Shown piece by piece: positions 35,056 through 45,248 of a DNA stretch of 64,000 nt (position 1 is its first letter; every line of letters begins with the position of its first letter). Made by a program: the position numbers and the translations under genes. Source of the stretch: Verrucomicrobiales bacterium (GTDB lineage Bacteria; Verrucomicrobiota; Verrucomicrobiia; Verrucomicrobiales; DEV007); NCBI GenBank assembly GCA_029212615.1, contig JARGPJ010000015.1, forward strand, positions 1 to 64,000. The letters run 5' to 3'. Under the pieces are notes generated by a model. It was not told the origin of the DNA and did not search any database. It worked only from the letters and a program-made list of their open reading frames with translations.

Positions 35056-35881
35056 TCTCTTCGATCACGTCTTCAATCGCCCGGTTTCTTTTCTCGAGTT
35101 CGGCATTGGCCTCAATTCCGTTGAGCTCTTCGATGGGGATCAGTTTGGGAAGTTTCCTATCGGTGACTTTGAACAGGTGAAAGCCATAGTGGGTCGCCAC
35201 AACCGGACTGATCTCACCGATTCGCATCGAAAAGGTGATCGCTTCGATTTCGGGCATTGTTTCGCCCTGCTTCATGAAGCCGAGATCAATTTCACGGTTT
35301 TCGTCAGAACCGTGTTCCTTTGCCGCTTCGTCAAAATCTTTGCCTTCCAGTAATTCTTCCCGCAGTTCGCGCAGAGCGATGAAAGCTTCCGCCGCGGCTT
35401 CCTGACTTGATGGCTCGATGAAGATCTGGCTGACTCTGACTTCCTCTTTACTCATGAACTCCGCCTCATGGCGTTGATAGTAGTCGACGACTTCAACCTC
35501 GGTGATCCCGAGCGAGCCTTCGATTTTTGAATCCAGGTACCGATCAATCGTAAGGCTGCTCTTCAGCTTTTTGAGAATCATCGGCAGATCGCCGGCGTTG
35601 AAACCGGTATTGTCGAGAAATTCGCTCTCACCGCCGTGCTCTGCTTTCAGCTCTTCAAATCGCGCCGTGACTTCCTCGTCGCTGATCGGTCCATACTCGG
35701 CATTCGATCGTTGCTCAATCAGAGTGCGATTGATGACATTGTTTTTGGCATACTGCCAGAATTCATCGTCGCGATCACAGCAGACGGTTTCGCCCATGGA
35801 TTGGTAATGCTCTTTGATCGATTCAAATTCTTCCTCCAATTCCTGATCGTCAATGCGCTCGCCGTTGATGATGTATGCCAT
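34991..35881 (-). CDS. Parvulin-type peptidyl-prolyl isomerase
   Basis: A 296-residue SurA/PpiC-like protein without signal peptide. The N-terminal helical chaperone part (about 1-125) contains FWQYAKNNVINRTLIEQRSN, and the parvulin domain (about 130-225) contains VRVSQIFIEPSS, SDENREIDLGFMKQGETMPEIE and ISPVVATHYGFHLFKVTDRK, the last carrying the conserved histidine of the fold. The C-terminus is acidic and probably flexible, which may explain how its 3' end tolerates overlap with the convergent pilin gene. It would assist folding by cis-trans proline isomerisation; without a signal it is probably cytoplasmic. Confidence 0.86.
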   Translation of the reverse strand: MAYIINGERIDDQELEEEFESIKEHYQSMGETVCCDRDDEFWQYAKNNVINRTLIEQRSNAEYGPISDEEVTARFEELKAEHGGESEFLDNTGFNAGDLPMILKKLKSSLTIDRYLDSKIEGSLGITEVEVVDYYQRHEAEFMSKEEVRVSQIFIEPSSQEAAAEAFIALRELREELLEGKDFDEAAKEHGSDENREIDLGFMKQGETMPEIEAITFSMRIGEISPVVATHYGFHLFKVTDRKLPKLIPIEELNGIEANAELEKRNRAIEDVIEEIKSESTIEEVAAETGDGDAGH

Positions 35882-35939
35882 GACTTAGTCTGGAGTCGAT
35901 TCGACGGGCCTGCAAATAGCTTGGATGCCGTATCGACGT

Positions 35940-37841
35940 CTAGCTATGTAAAGCGGGTTCGGAAAGAGCGGTTTCCTGCGGGATTGATTCGATTCGGTAT
36001 GCCTGAACAGGCTTGGAGAATCCTTTCAGAGCCAGTTCCGAGAGTAGCTCAACTTCCGGCGGGGGAGAGATCCGGGCAACGGTTTCGTCGTCTGTTACGA
36101 CTTCGAGAGGGCCGGCCGCACTGCAAAGGCGTGCCGCGAGGTTTACTCTCGCTCCGAGAACGGTGTAGTTCAGCCGATCGACCGAGCCCATGCATCCGGC
36201 GACGACTTCTCCGGTCGCCACACCAACCCCGATGTGAATCGGATGGCCCGCCTGTTCGTTCATTCTCTTTCGTTCTTCGATCATTTCGAGGGCGCAGGAG
36301 GCAGCATTCAGGGCATCGTTGCCGTACGATTTCAGGGCGCCGAAGACTGCCATGATTTCGTCTCCGACAAATTTATCGACGACCCCGCCATGCTTTCTAA
36401 CCAGAGTGGTCATCGCGGTCATGTGATCGTTGAGTAGTTCAATGACTTCGCCGGGATGCATTTCCTCGGTGAGTTGAGTGAAGCCCCGAATGTCGCAGAA
36501 AAGGACGGAAACATCTTTGATTTCCCCGCCGAGTTCAAGGTCCAGTGACCCGCTCACGAGAGCCTGAGCGACTGTCTCGTCGCTTACTTTTCCGAGGAGT
36601 TCGCGATACATGGCTTTCTGTTTGAGTTCTTCAGCCATTTCGTTGAAGGAGGAGGCAAGTTCACCAATTTCATCAGAGGATCTGATTTTGACTTGATGAT
36701 CAAGGTTGCCATTTCTGATCGCTTCCGTTCCTGCGGCCAGTTCTTTTAAGGGGATGGAAAGGCCGCGCGCGAGAAGGAAAGCGATTCCTATCGCGAGAAG
36801 GAGGATGGAACCGCCGATTCCTGAGCCCCGAAGCCTGATTTCAGCGAGGTCGGCCCGCAGGGCGGAAATGGGGAAGGCTGCCATCTGGTAGGCGGGCAGG
36901 ATCGCATGGTCAGCGCTGATGGCGTCCAGATAGATCATGTAATCCTCTTCGCCGATGGTGACTTCAAAACGTCTTTCCTCAGAGCCTGAGCTTTCGGAAT
37001 TCAGCTGTGAGGCAATGTGCTTCGCCATTGCCGCTGAGAAATCAGGGGTGAGGGTTCGGGAAAAGACTTCGCCACCGACATAGATGCCGCTCTTGATTCG
37101 ATCGTTGATTCCGAATTCCTCCTGATAGCGTTCGAGGGATCTTTCCGCGTCTGTTTCAGCCGCGGTGGAGCGAAGGAGGAAGCCGAGAATCTCCCCCGTT
37201 TCCGGGTCTTTTACCGGAGTGCTCACCATTTCAAGTACTGCCGCTTTCCGGTCAGCCAGCTCGATGGGGCGATACAGCGTCTGTTGGCTGTCCTCTTCAA
37301 GAAAGCGTTCAAAGGCTGCTTCAGCCTGTGTTGTCTGAATATTGAGCTTTCGATATTGCCCTCTTTTCGCGCTGGCGCCGGTCGGGCCGGGGCTGGGCAG
37401 GTCATGGACTTCGCCGTCGAGGTTCATCAGGGCGATCTTACCCATCTTGTTCAGGAGGTCGCCATTGCCGGCAGTTCTCTTCCCGTTCCCGGGGGGCTGC
37501 CCCTTCGCGCGGGGTTCTTCCATGCTGAATACACTCTTCCGGTAGTGTTCCCAGAATTCACCCGAGGTCGCTGTCGTTTTGCCTCCCTTGAGCGATTCAA
37601 CGATAAAGGAATGGCTGGCAAGTCCGCGGCAAAGTTCGAGGAAGTCATCCGACCGCTTTTGGCGCGATCGCTCCACTCCTGCCATGAGGAATTGGAATTC
37701 ATTCGAGAATCGTTCGACATAGCTCTGTCGGACTTTTGCTTCGATCGCGGTGACGAGAGCGATCGAGACACCTGTCACCACTAACGCCAGGGTAATAACC
37801 AGCTTGGTCTGGAATCGCATGCCTCGTTTCATCGTTTTCAT
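35940..37841 (-). CDS. Membrane class III adenylate/guanylate cyclase with HAMP
   Basis: I start at ATG 37841 (MKTMKRGMRFQTK); an in-frame TTG at 37892 adds an unlikely 17 residues. The 633-residue protein has transmembrane helix 1 at about 14-33, a periplasmic sensor region of about 300 residues, helix 2 at about 341-359 (SILLLAIGIAFLLARG), a HAMP domain (about 360-412) and a class III cyclase domain: metal ligands D450 (LFCDIRGFT) and D494 (FVGDEIMAVFG), with K490 just before, which favours ATP specificity, and VNLAARLC supplying the Asn/Arg transition-state pair. It would turn an envelope signal into cAMP. No cAMP receptor is visible nearby. Confidence 0.92.
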   Translation of the reverse strand: MKTMKRGMRFQTKLVITLALVVTGVSIALVTAIEAKVRQSYVERFSNEFQFLMAGVERSRQKRSDDFLELCRGLASHSFIVESLKGGKTTATSGEFWEHYRKSVFSMEEPRAKGQPPGNGKRTAGNGDLLNKMGKIALMNLDGEVHDLPSPGPTGASAKRGQYRKLNIQTTQAEAAFERFLEEDSQQTLYRPIELADRKAAVLEMVSTPVKDPETGEILGFLLRSTAAETDAERSLERYQEEFGINDRIKSGIYVGGEVFSRTLTPDFSAAMAKHIASQLNSESSGSEERRFEVTIGEEDYMIYLDAISADHAILPAYQMAAFPISALRADLAEIRLRGSGIGGSILLLAIGIAFLLARGLSIPLKELAAGTEAIRNGNLDHQVKIRSSDEIGELASSFNEMAEELKQKAMYRELLGKVSDETVAQALVSGSLDLELGGEIKDVSVLFCDIRGFTQLTEEMHPGEVIELLNDHMTAMTTLVRKHGGVVDKFVGDEIMAVFGALKSYGNDALNAASCALEMIEERKRMNEQAGHPIHIGVGVATGEVVAGCMGSVDRLNYTVLGARVNLAARLCSAAGPLEVVTDDETVARISPPPEVELLSELALKGFSKPVQAYRIESIPQETALSEPALHS

Positions 37842-37966
37842 AGAACACCGCAAGTAGAGTATTGTTCTGCCGTGAAATTCTTTTACCGGCAATGATCAAA
37901 TTCTCTTTACCCTTGACTCGATCCTCGTTTTTCGCGAAGGGATAAGGGTCCCTTCCCGCCGCGCCT

Positions 37967-38434
37967 ATGGAAAAACCGAACTTCGATGAAGCTGTAAAAT
38001 CGATAATCTTGAAAGATCGTCGATTCGAGGCGGATGCCTATCATTTCCTTCGCGAAGCACTTGACCATACGGTCAGCAAGCTGCGTGAGGATGAGTTGGA
38101 AGAGCATCGCCACGTGAGCGGACCTGAGCTATTGCAGGGCGTTGTAGAACACGGGCTTCGCGAATTCGGATCGATGGCGGTGACAGTGCTCGATTCCTGG
38201 GGGATTCGTTCAGGTGAGGACGTCGGGAAAATGGTTTTCCTACTCATTGACGCGGGTGCATTCGGCCGATCAGAAGAAGACTCACCGGCAGATTTTGTTG
38301 ATGTGGTGAATCTCAAAGAAGAGCTCATGGCTCCTTTCAAGCCGTCACGTCAGGTGATCAAAGCGTCGCTTTCGGACAATGATACGGACCCGCCTGCACG
38401 GGGCAATCAACCTGCCAAGCCGACCGAAATTTGA
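37967..38434 (+). CDS. Minf_1886 family protein
   Basis: A 155-residue protein matching the uncharacterised Minf_1886 family that is typical of Verrucomicrobia and Planctomycetes: FDEAVKSIILKDRRFEADAY, HFLREALDHTVSKL, RHVSGPELLQGVVEHGLREF, then GSMAVTVLDSWGI and GEDVGKMVFLLIDAG. All-helical by appearance, cytoplasmic, function unknown. The disordered tail ends in the TTGA overlap with the M16 peptidase start, so the two are translationally coupled. Its presence is one of the better lineage markers in this window. Confidence 0.88.
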   Translation: MEKPNFDEAVKSIILKDRRFEADAYHFLREALDHTVSKLREDELEEHRHVSGPELLQGVVEHGLREFGSMAVTVLDSWGIRSGEDVGKMVFLLIDAGAFGRSEEDSPADFVDVVNLKEELMAPFKPSRQVIKASLSDNDTDPPARGNQPAKPTEI

Positions 38435-40986
38435 AGCGCAGATCTGAGCCGCTCGAATTTCCGTCGACTGCCGCCCGTGTCTGGACACTCGGGAACGGGC
38501 TCGAGATCATCATTGCTGAGGATCATTCGGCCCCCGTCGTGAGCCTCCAGGCCTGGTGCCGTGCGGGGAGTATTCACGAAGGTCCACTTCTCGGTGCGGG
38601 ACTTTCCCATTTCCTTGAGCACATGCTCTTTAAGGGAACCGAACGTCGCGATGCGAATGAGATCGCGCAAACAGTGCAGGCAGAGGGGGGATACATAAAT
38701 GCCTACACTTCTTTTGATCGAACGGTTTACTGGATCGACGCGCCGTCGAGCGGCACGGAAGTCTGCCTCGATGTGCTTTGCGATGTCGTTGGGTTTGCTC
38801 AGCTCCCCGAAGACGAATTTGCGAACGAATCCGATGTCATTCGCCGGGAGATCGCGATGGGTGAGGACAGCCCCGAGCAGGTCCTGAGCAGGGCACTCTT
38901 CAATACGGCTTATGCTTCACATCCGTGTCGCTACCCGGTCATCGGCCACCTTGATCTCTTTAATCAGCTGACGCGTGATGAGCTTTACGCCTATTACCGG
39001 GAGAAGTATTCCCCTGACAATCTCTTCATCGTCGTCGCAGGTGATGTCGACAGCGAAACGATTGTCGAGGCGATCACGGCACAACTGGGCGGGCTCGAAC
39101 GGCGACGGCGTTCGCCCGTGGTAATCCCCGGTGAGCCGGTTCAAATGGGGATACGCCGGGAACAGGTTGAGTTTTCGACTGATCTTCATCGCTGTCGTCT
39201 CGCCTGGCCGATTCCCGATGGAAGTCATCCTGACGTTCCCGCCATTGACCTCCTCGTTTCGATCCTCGGCGATGGAAGAAGTTCACGATTGTACCGGGAT
39301 ATTCGCGAGGATAAGCAACTGGCTCACTCTGTCGGGGCCTATGCTTATACCCCTTCCTTTCCCGGCCAGCTCATCGTGAGTTTTGACACCGAAGGGGAAA
39401 AGAGTGAAGCCGCTGAGAACGCGGTGATTGAAGTCCTTGAGCGTTTTAAGAATGCCGGGGCAACCAAAGCAGAACTGGAGAAAGCTAAATACCAGTCTCT
39501 TGCCTCTCAGTTCTCGACGCTGACAGACATGAGGGGGCAGGCTTCGGACCTGGGATCAAACTGGCTGCTGACTCGCAATCTCGACTACACCGGGGACTAC
39601 GTGCGTGATTTGCAGAAAGTGACGCTCGAAGATCTCACGAGAGTGGCGGCGCAATACCTGACTCCACACCGTTTTACCCGGGTCAGCCTGATCCCGAAAG
39701 AGGAGCCTAAGTCTTCCGGGACATCCGGAAAAAAATCCAGTCGCTCTGAAGAAATTCGAAAAGTGGAGCTGGAGAACGGGCTTACCGTTTTGCTTCTTGC
39801 TGATCACCGGTTGCCGTTTGTGCAGAGCACCGGAGTCTTCAGAGGGGGGCTTCTCGCCGAGACCGAATCTCTTCAGGGCCTTACCCGGCTCATGTCGCGA
39901 CTCCTCGTGAAAGATACGAAGAAGCAGTCCGCCGCTTCGCTCGCCGACCGTATTGAATCGGTCGGAGGTGGCATTGGCAGTTCAATCGGAAACAACACCT
40001 TCGGGGTGTCGATTAATGCGATGCGCCCTGATCTCGAACTGATTGTTGATTTGCTCGGGGAAACGCTCCTTGAACCGGCTTTCTTCGACGAAGTGGTCAC
40101 CCGGGAAAAAGAATTTCAGCTGGCGCAGATTAAGGCGGAACGGGATCGCCCTTTTTCCGTGGCGATGAAAAGTCTGCGAAAAGCGATCTACGGTGATCAC
40201 CCCTACGGTCTTGAAATCAGCGGAAGCGAAGCATCGCTGGATCGTATAGGCAGAGCGGAGGTCATCGCAATGCACGAGCGGCTCGTTTGTGGCGGAAACG
40301 GAGTCGTCGGGGTATTCGGTGACCTTGACTTGAACGAGACTGAAGATCTCGTTCGCGCCCGTCTCGGCCCGTCACTGCGGGCGGGGGCGAGAGAGTTTAC
40401 CGAGCGCCTGGAAATGAAATGGCCGGAGACCGGCGGTCGTATCATCGATCTGGAGCATGATAAGGAGCAGGCCGTTCTTCTGATCGGCTATCGCACGGTT
40501 GATCTCGTGCATGAAGATAACCCGGCGCTTGAACTGATTGATGAAGCCTGCAGCGATATGGCATCACGACTTTTTATCCGGATTCGTGAGGAACTCGGTC
40601 TCGCTTATTCCGTGGGATCCACCCGTCTCCTCGGTCTTGAGCCCGGGATGATTGTTTTCTACGCCTCGACGGCTCCGGAGAAACTCGATTTAGTGCAGGA
40701 GGAAATGCTTTCCGAGATTGAGCTCATGAGAAAAGAAGGTCTCATTCCGGAAGAGTTCGAGCGGGCTAAAGCCTCATGGCTGGGTAAGGAAGTGATTCAC
40801 CTTCAGGGCGTGCGCGAACTTGCCGGGACCGCTGCGATCGATGAGCTTGTCGGACTGGGCTGGGATAATTATCGCACCGCTCCGGATACGATCCGGAACG
40901 TCAGCGCTGAAGCCGTGCAGGCCGCCGCCGTCCGATACCTTGATCCCGAAAATCAAGTCATCGTCCGCCTCAGTGCCAAGGGTTAG
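38431..40986 (+). CDS. M16 family zinc metallopeptidase, two-domain
   Basis: An 851-residue insulinase-type peptidase starting at TTG 38431, inside a TTGA overlap with the previous stop; no better start exists. The first M16 domain has the inverted zinc motif HFLEH (H60, E63, H64), with the third ligand expected in the NESDVIRREIAMGE helix. The second half (from about residue 445) repeats the fold (VELENGLTVLLLADH) but lacks the zinc motif, having GLTRLMSRLLVKDT instead, the usual active/inactive pairing. No signal peptide is visible, so it is probably cytoplasmic and processes peptides. The stop overlaps the convergent oxidoreductase stop (TTAG, 40983-40986). Confidence 0.93.
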   Translation: MKRRSEPLEFPSTAARVWTLGNGLEIIIAEDHSAPVVSLQAWCRAGSIHEGPLLGAGLSHFLEHMLFKGTERRDANEIAQTVQAEGGYINAYTSFDRTVYWIDAPSSGTEVCLDVLCDVVGFAQLPEDEFANESDVIRREIAMGEDSPEQVLSRALFNTAYASHPCRYPVIGHLDLFNQLTRDELYAYYREKYSPDNLFIVVAGDVDSETIVEAITAQLGGLERRRRSPVVIPGEPVQMGIRREQVEFSTDLHRCRLAWPIPDGSHPDVPAIDLLVSILGDGRSSRLYRDIREDKQLAHSVGAYAYTPSFPGQLIVSFDTEGEKSEAAENAVIEVLERFKNAGATKAELEKAKYQSLASQFSTLTDMRGQASDLGSNWLLTRNLDYTGDYVRDLQKVTLEDLTRVAAQYLTPHRFTRVSLIPKEEPKSSGTSGKKSSRSEEIRKVELENGLTVLLLADHRLPFVQSTGVFRGGLLAETESLQGLTRLMSRLLVKDTKKQSAASLADRIESVGGGIGSSIGNNTFGVSINAMRPDLELIVDLLGETLLEPAFFDEVVTREKEFQLAQIKAERDRPFSVAMKSLRKAIYGDHPYGLEISGSEASLDRIGRAEVIAMHERLVCGGNGVVGVFGDLDLNETEDLVRARLGPSLRAGAREFTERLEMKWPETGGRIIDLEHDKEQAVLLIGYRTVDLVHEDNPALELIDEACSDMASRLFIRIREELGLAYSVGSTRLLGLEPGMIVFYASTAPEKLDLVQEEMLSEIELMRKEGLIPEEFERAKASWLGKEVIHLQGVRELAGTAAIDELVGLGWDNYRTAPDTIRNVSAEAVQAAAVRYLDPENQVIVRLSAKG

Positions 40987-42347
40987 GCCTTCTTTTCAAC
41001 CCCGCCGATGCCGGGAATGGCAGTCACTCCGGGAACTGCCGCAGGAGGGGGAGAGAAGGAGTCGTCCCACTGCATTCCGCCTTCGTTGACGAAGAGATCT
41101 TCCCCTGCTGTCATCGCTTCTTCCCAGGTGATCTCTTTCCCGGTATGTGCAGACATGCGTCCCATGATCGCCATCATGCTGGAGTGCAGCATACGCGGAC
41201 CGTCATTGATGTGCTGACCGCTTCGGATCGAGGCGAAGAGTTCGTCATGTTCGACCTGGTACATGTTAGGCTCGCCTTTGGATGGCTTCCGGTAACGCCA
41301 GATCAGCTTGCCATCGTTGTCCTCGATGTAGGGATCTGAACCACGACCGATGATGAGGCTTCCTTTGGTTCCTCTCACATAGTCAGCATTTTCGTTGAGG
41401 CATCCCGGCGTTTTTCTCGAGGCAAGGTGGCACCAGACGTTGTTCGGATACTCGTAGGCGACGTGGTAGTGGTCGAAAATATTCCCTGAACCCACCTGCG
41501 GGGCCGAGACGCCTCCGGTAGCACGGCACCGGATCGGGTCGGTGTCACCCATGACCCATCCGATCTTGTCGACACTGTGAACAGCCTGTTCGACGAGACC
41601 TCCGCCGCCCAGCCAGGTGTAGTTATACCAGTTCCGGATTTGCCATTCGATGTCGGTCATTCCGTCGGTTTTCAAGGACGGGTCTAAATGCGGCTTGGAA
41701 TGACCGGAGTAATAAGTCGCGTAGATGCTCGTGACATCGCCGATGAGACCTTCTTCCATCACTTTCCGGTAGGCTTCCACCCGGCTCGGGGCATAGCGCC
41801 AGCAGAACCCGGCGACAATGGAAAGAGGACGGCCTTCCGCCATGTTGAGGGTCTCGTAGGAATGTCGAATCCCGGCGGCGTCAACCGCCATGGGTTTCTC
41901 GGCGAAGACATGTTTTCCGGCTTCGATGGCGGCCCGAAAATGGAGGGGGCGGAAGCCCGGGCTCGTCGTGAGAATGACAACGTCAACATCGGAGTCAAGG
42001 ACACGCTGGTAGGCATCGAGGCCCACAAATTTCCGGTCGTCAGGGACGTTCAGCTTCCCTTCAAAGGCTTTATTTTTGGAAAGGGTGGCAAGAGATTTGT
42101 CGATCTTTTCGGGAAAGACATCGGCCATGCAGTGAAGCTCTAGATTGTCATCGGCACTGAGGGCCTGCGCCGCTGCTCCGGTGCCGCGGCCCCCGGTTCC
42201 TATGAATCCAATCTTCAGCTTTTTGGAGGGATCCACACCTGCGCCGTTGGCGGCACCTGCAAAGGCAGCGGTGGCTGCCGTTGCTCCAGCCGCGGTTCGG
42301 ATAAAGTTTCGTCGATCGAATTCGGTTTGATTTGGCTGAGACATCAT
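40983..42347 (-). CDS. Gfo/Idh/MocA family oxidoreductase, Tat-exported
   Basis: A protein of about 454 residues; the start is either of two adjacent ATGs (42347 or 42344), with a longer frame to 42374. The N-terminus has a twin-arginine signal, EFDRRNFIRTAAG, then an alanine-rich hydrophobic stretch. The nucleotide-binding motif is IGFIGTGGRGTGAAAQ; EKPMAVDAAG is the family signature with the conserved lysine, and GGGLVEQAVHSVDKIGWVMG carries the catalytic His region. Exported Gfo/Idh/MocA proteins are numerous in PVC genomes and probably act on sugars in the periplasm. NAD(P) would have to be bound before export. Confidence 0.92.
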   Translation of the reverse strand: MMSQPNQTEFDRRNFIRTAAGATAATAAFAGAANGAGVDPSKKLKIGFIGTGGRGTGAAAQALSADDNLELHCMADVFPEKIDKSLATLSKNKAFEGKLNVPDDRKFVGLDAYQRVLDSDVDVVILTTSPGFRPLHFRAAIEAGKHVFAEKPMAVDAAGIRHSYETLNMAEGRPLSIVAGFCWRYAPSRVEAYRKVMEEGLIGDVTSIYATYYSGHSKPHLDPSLKTDGMTDIEWQIRNWYNYTWLGGGGLVEQAVHSVDKIGWVMGDTDPIRCRATGGVSAPQVGSGNIFDHYHVAYEYPNNVWCHLASRKTPGCLNENADYVRGTKGSLIIGRGSDPYIEDNDGKLIWRYRKPSKGEPNMYQVEHDELFASIRSGQHINDGPRMLHSSMMAIMGRMSAHTGKEITWEEAMTAGEDLFVNEGGMQWDDSFSPPPAAVPGVTAIPGIGGVEKKA

Positions 42348-42442
42348 GGCTTGGGTTTTCGGAAGTGTCTTCAATTCGGCGCCTTCAGAGCAAGAGTAAA
42401 GCCGTGGCGTGATCGAGCAGCCTGATCTGCGGAGAAATAGGC

Positions 42443-43642
42443 GTGCAAGAGAAGAGGAGAAGGCTAGGATGGCAGGAGATGACTACCGGAAGAGGATCAC
42501 GCGAAAGAAACCGTTTCAGTTTGATCAGGGCAAGGAGCCTCGCTCTTTTCCTTGTCATTCTTTTCTACTCGGGAGGCGCGCTCGCGCACAAGGTGTCTTC
42601 GGTTTCATTGATTTCGCGCCTCGAAGTCAATGAGGGAACCTATCTGCTCGATGCCGCGATGGAAGTCATCCCCAGCGAAGAGGAGGTTCTGAATGAGCAG
42701 ATTCCGCCGGAAGAGGCTGCCCGTCAGTTTGCGGAGGACTTTCTTGTGGTCATGTTTGATCAGGTGGAAGAAAGTCCGGAGCTGGAAATTTCGATCGAGA
42801 CGGCGAGCGATGAAATTACGCCGGAAGAGCTTCAGCGGAAGCAGGTCATCGTAAAAATGACCGGGTCAATTCCCGAAGGGGCAAAGGAATTCCTTCTCTA
42901 CCTCGAACCCACCTGTCCCATGGCCGTGGTCATGGTGGTGATCAAGGACGATAAGCCTTCCCGCCGGATGCAGGTCATTCTTCCGGGAGAATTCAGCCGT
43001 CCGGTGAATATCCAGCCGGTCCTGAAGGGCGATCCGTTTGTGGAGGCGGTCGCAGCAAAAGCGCCGCCGCTTGAGGAGGTATCAACAAAGGCTGTCGACT
43101 CAGTATTTCTCGCCGGATTCTCTGCTTTTTGGAATGTCTCATGGCTCCCTCTGGCATTGACGGTTTCTCTCTTCCTGCTCTCGACCGTGAAGAGAGCTGT
43201 CTTTCTTCAGATGGCTGCCTTGATGATGGGAATGAGTCTCGCCCTTTCGTTGGCAGCCTGGGGGCTGATACCACTTCGCTCATGGATGGTGCCGGCGACG
43301 GCCCTGCTACTGGTGGTGTTGAGTGGGGAAAGCCTGTTCCGGCATGCCTTTCATTTGTGGAGGTGTCTAGCGGCGCTTTTCGCAGGAATGGGGATTGGCG
43401 TGATGATCGCAGGAAGCGGATTCTTCCGCGTGGCGGTACCCACGGGCGGAAATGTCGAGGTGAGCTCCCTGATTGGATTTGTTGTCGGGGCGGAGGTTTC
43501 CCTCGTCGTCTGCGGAATGGTCGCGGCCTGTTTTTTTCTCATGATGGGGCGCTTTGACTGGTATCGGAGAACGGTTGTCACGCCGATAGCGGTGGTCCTT
43601 GTCGCATTCGGTGTCTTTAAGTCAGTTGAGGCATTTTTGTGA
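42443..43642 (+). CDS. HupE/UreJ-like membrane protein, metal motif lost
   Basis: A protein of up to 399 residues starting at GTG 42443 (GGAG at 42431) or ATG 42479. It has a signal segment (LALFLVILFYSGGALA), a periplasmic beta-rich domain opening HKVSSVSLISRLEVNEG (about 50-205), and about six transmembrane helices in the C-terminal half. The arrangement, a periplasmic domain starting HK after the signal followed by a membrane domain, is that of the HupE/UreJ_2 family. The expected first-helix motif HI.tG.DH is replaced by GFSAFWNVSWLPLALT, so metal transport is doubtful. It immediately precedes an RND efflux operon, suggesting a joint role. This assignment is by architecture and should be considered moderate. 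Confidence 0.55.
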   Translation: MQEKRRRLGWQEMTTGRGSRERNRFSLIRARSLALFLVILFYSGGALAHKVSSVSLISRLEVNEGTYLLDAAMEVIPSEEEVLNEQIPPEEAARQFAEDFLVVMFDQVEESPELEISIETASDEITPEELQRKQVIVKMTGSIPEGAKEFLLYLEPTCPMAVVMVVIKDDKPSRRMQVILPGEFSRPVNIQPVLKGDPFVEAVAAKAPPLEEVSTKAVDSVFLAGFSAFWNVSWLPLALTVSLFLLSTVKRAVFLQMAALMMGMSLALSLAAWGLIPLRSWMVPATALLLVVLSGESLFRHAFHLWRCLAALFAGMGIGVMIAGSGFFRVAVPTGGNVEVSSLIGFVVGAEVSLVVCGMVAACFFLMMGRFDWYRRTVVTPIAVVLVAFGVFKSVEAFL

Positions 43643-43727
43643 GAATTTGGAATCGACAAACGCAGCTTTTCGCGGCTGAGTGAAGCCCTTGAATGACACC
43701 GACAGAGAACGGGATGATGGAACGAGA

Positions 43728-45149
43728 ATGAGGTCCGTCGCCATGGCAGTGATCAGCATGTTGTTGCTGAGCTCTCTCACCGGCTGTGTCCTTGTGAATC
43801 AGGAGAAATCGATCGCCGGTGACATGGTTGGGGATTTACCGGAGACCTGGACCGGGGGGCATCGCGAAATCCCGGGAGGGGCGATCACCGGATGGTTATC
43901 CGATTTTCAAAGTCCGGAACTCACGAAACTGGTTCATGAAGCGGTCGAACGAAACTATGATTTAGCCGCGACCTACGCCCGGGTTGAGCAGGCGCAGGAG
44001 CGCGCACGCATCGCAGGGTCGGACCGGGTGCCGTCGCTGGATTCAGGGATTCAGACAACCCGGTCGCAAAATTTGAGAGGTGCTTCGTTTCAGAGTGTCC
44101 GTGCCAATAGTTTCAATTTTTCCCTGGATGTTTCCTGGGAGGTTGATCTTTGGGGGCGGGTGAAAAACCTCCGTGATTCTCAGTGGGATCTGGTCACCGC
44201 GCAGTCGAACCTTTACGAAGCATCGCGGCTCTCCCTTGCTGCCAATGTTGCAAAGACCGCGTTTGAGATTCTGGAGTCCCAGGCTCAGATTCGTCTCACC
44301 CGCCGGAATATTTCCAGTTTGCGTACCAATCTTGATATTCTGGATTCGAAACTCGAGGCGGGGGATGCGGATGACGGTACCGCTCTCGAGATCAGCTTGA
44401 GTCGTGCTGACATTGCGCGGGCGGATTCCAATCTTCTCGCGGAGCAGCAACAGGAGGATGCCGCCCGCCGAACACTGGAAACGCTGCTCGGTCGCTATCC
44501 GGCCGGATCCATTAAAGCGCTCGGTTCGCTTCCGCGGCCGTCGCGAGAGGTGCCTGTCGGCCTCCCCAGTGATTTGTTATTGCGTCGCCCCGATTTGCTG
44601 GAGGCGGAAGCGAGGGTGGACTCTTCTTTAAAAGAACTCGCGGCGAGCCGAAAAGCACTCTTGCCCGCCGTGGCGATCACGGGCGGGGCGGGCACATCGA
44701 CGACGGATGAGTTCAGTGACATCTTTGATATTCAAAATCTGGTGTGGAATCTGGGTCAAAATTTAACTCGACCGATCTATCAGGGCGGTCGCCTCAAGGC
44801 GAATATCCGACTCGATGAGAGTGAAAAAGATGAACTGATCTCAAGTTACGCTGAAACGGCGTTGACTGCTTTTCGTGAAGTTGAGACAGCCCTGGCCGCG
44901 GAAAACTACCTCCTCGGCCAGGTGAATGCCCTCGCACAAGCCTCTGAAGAGTCGCGTTTGGCGGAGGGGCTCAGCCGGAGCCAGTATGAACAGGGTTTGG
45001 TCGATATCATTACCCTGTTGGAAAGTCAGCGCCGATCCTTTGATGCTCAAAGTTCGCTTTTAGCGGTCAAGCTTGAATTACTTCGTAACCGTGTTGATCT
45101 CTACCTTGCTCTTGGAGGTGATTTTGACCATCCTCTCATCGAGAAATGA
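43728..45149 (+). CDS. RND efflux outer-membrane lipoprotein (NodT/TolC type)
   Basis: I start at ATG 43728, giving a tight lipoprotein signal of 20 residues ending SLTGC; a GTG at 43680 is possible but leaves a long polar lead. The 473-residue protein has the paired coiled-coil/beta-strand OEP repeats, e.g. LVHEAVERNYDLAATYARVEQ and ETALTAFREVETALAAENYL, plus LRRPDLLEAEARVDSS, the central signature of NodT lipoproteins. It forms the outer-membrane exit duct of the tripartite pump. The order outer-membrane factor, adaptor, permease continues downstream. There is a 99-bp gap before the adaptor in which a further promoter could lie. Confidence 0.92.
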   Translation: MRSVAMAVISMLLLSSLTGCVLVNQEKSIAGDMVGDLPETWTGGHREIPGGAITGWLSDFQSPELTKLVHEAVERNYDLAATYARVEQAQERARIAGSDRVPSLDSGIQTTRSQNLRGASFQSVRANSFNFSLDVSWEVDLWGRVKNLRDSQWDLVTAQSNLYEASRLSLAANVAKTAFEILESQAQIRLTRRNISSLRTNLDILDSKLEAGDADDGTALEISLSRADIARADSNLLAEQQQEDAARRTLETLLGRYPAGSIKALGSLPRPSREVPVGLPSDLLLRRPDLLEAEARVDSSLKELAASRKALLPAVAITGGAGTSTTDEFSDIFDIQNLVWNLGQNLTRPIYQGGRLKANIRLDESEKDELISSYAETALTAFREVETALAAENYLLGQVNALAQASEESRLAEGLSRSQYEQGLVDIITLLESQRRSFDAQSSLLAVKLELLRNRVDLYLALGGDFDHPLIEK

Positions 45150-45248
45150 GGTATCTCGACGATGGTGCGTTTCGTGTTGCAGGCGTATTTTTTGAATCTA
45201 TCTGAAACCCCATACGTTTCATTGGGTTGAATCCTGAGTCCCCGTTTT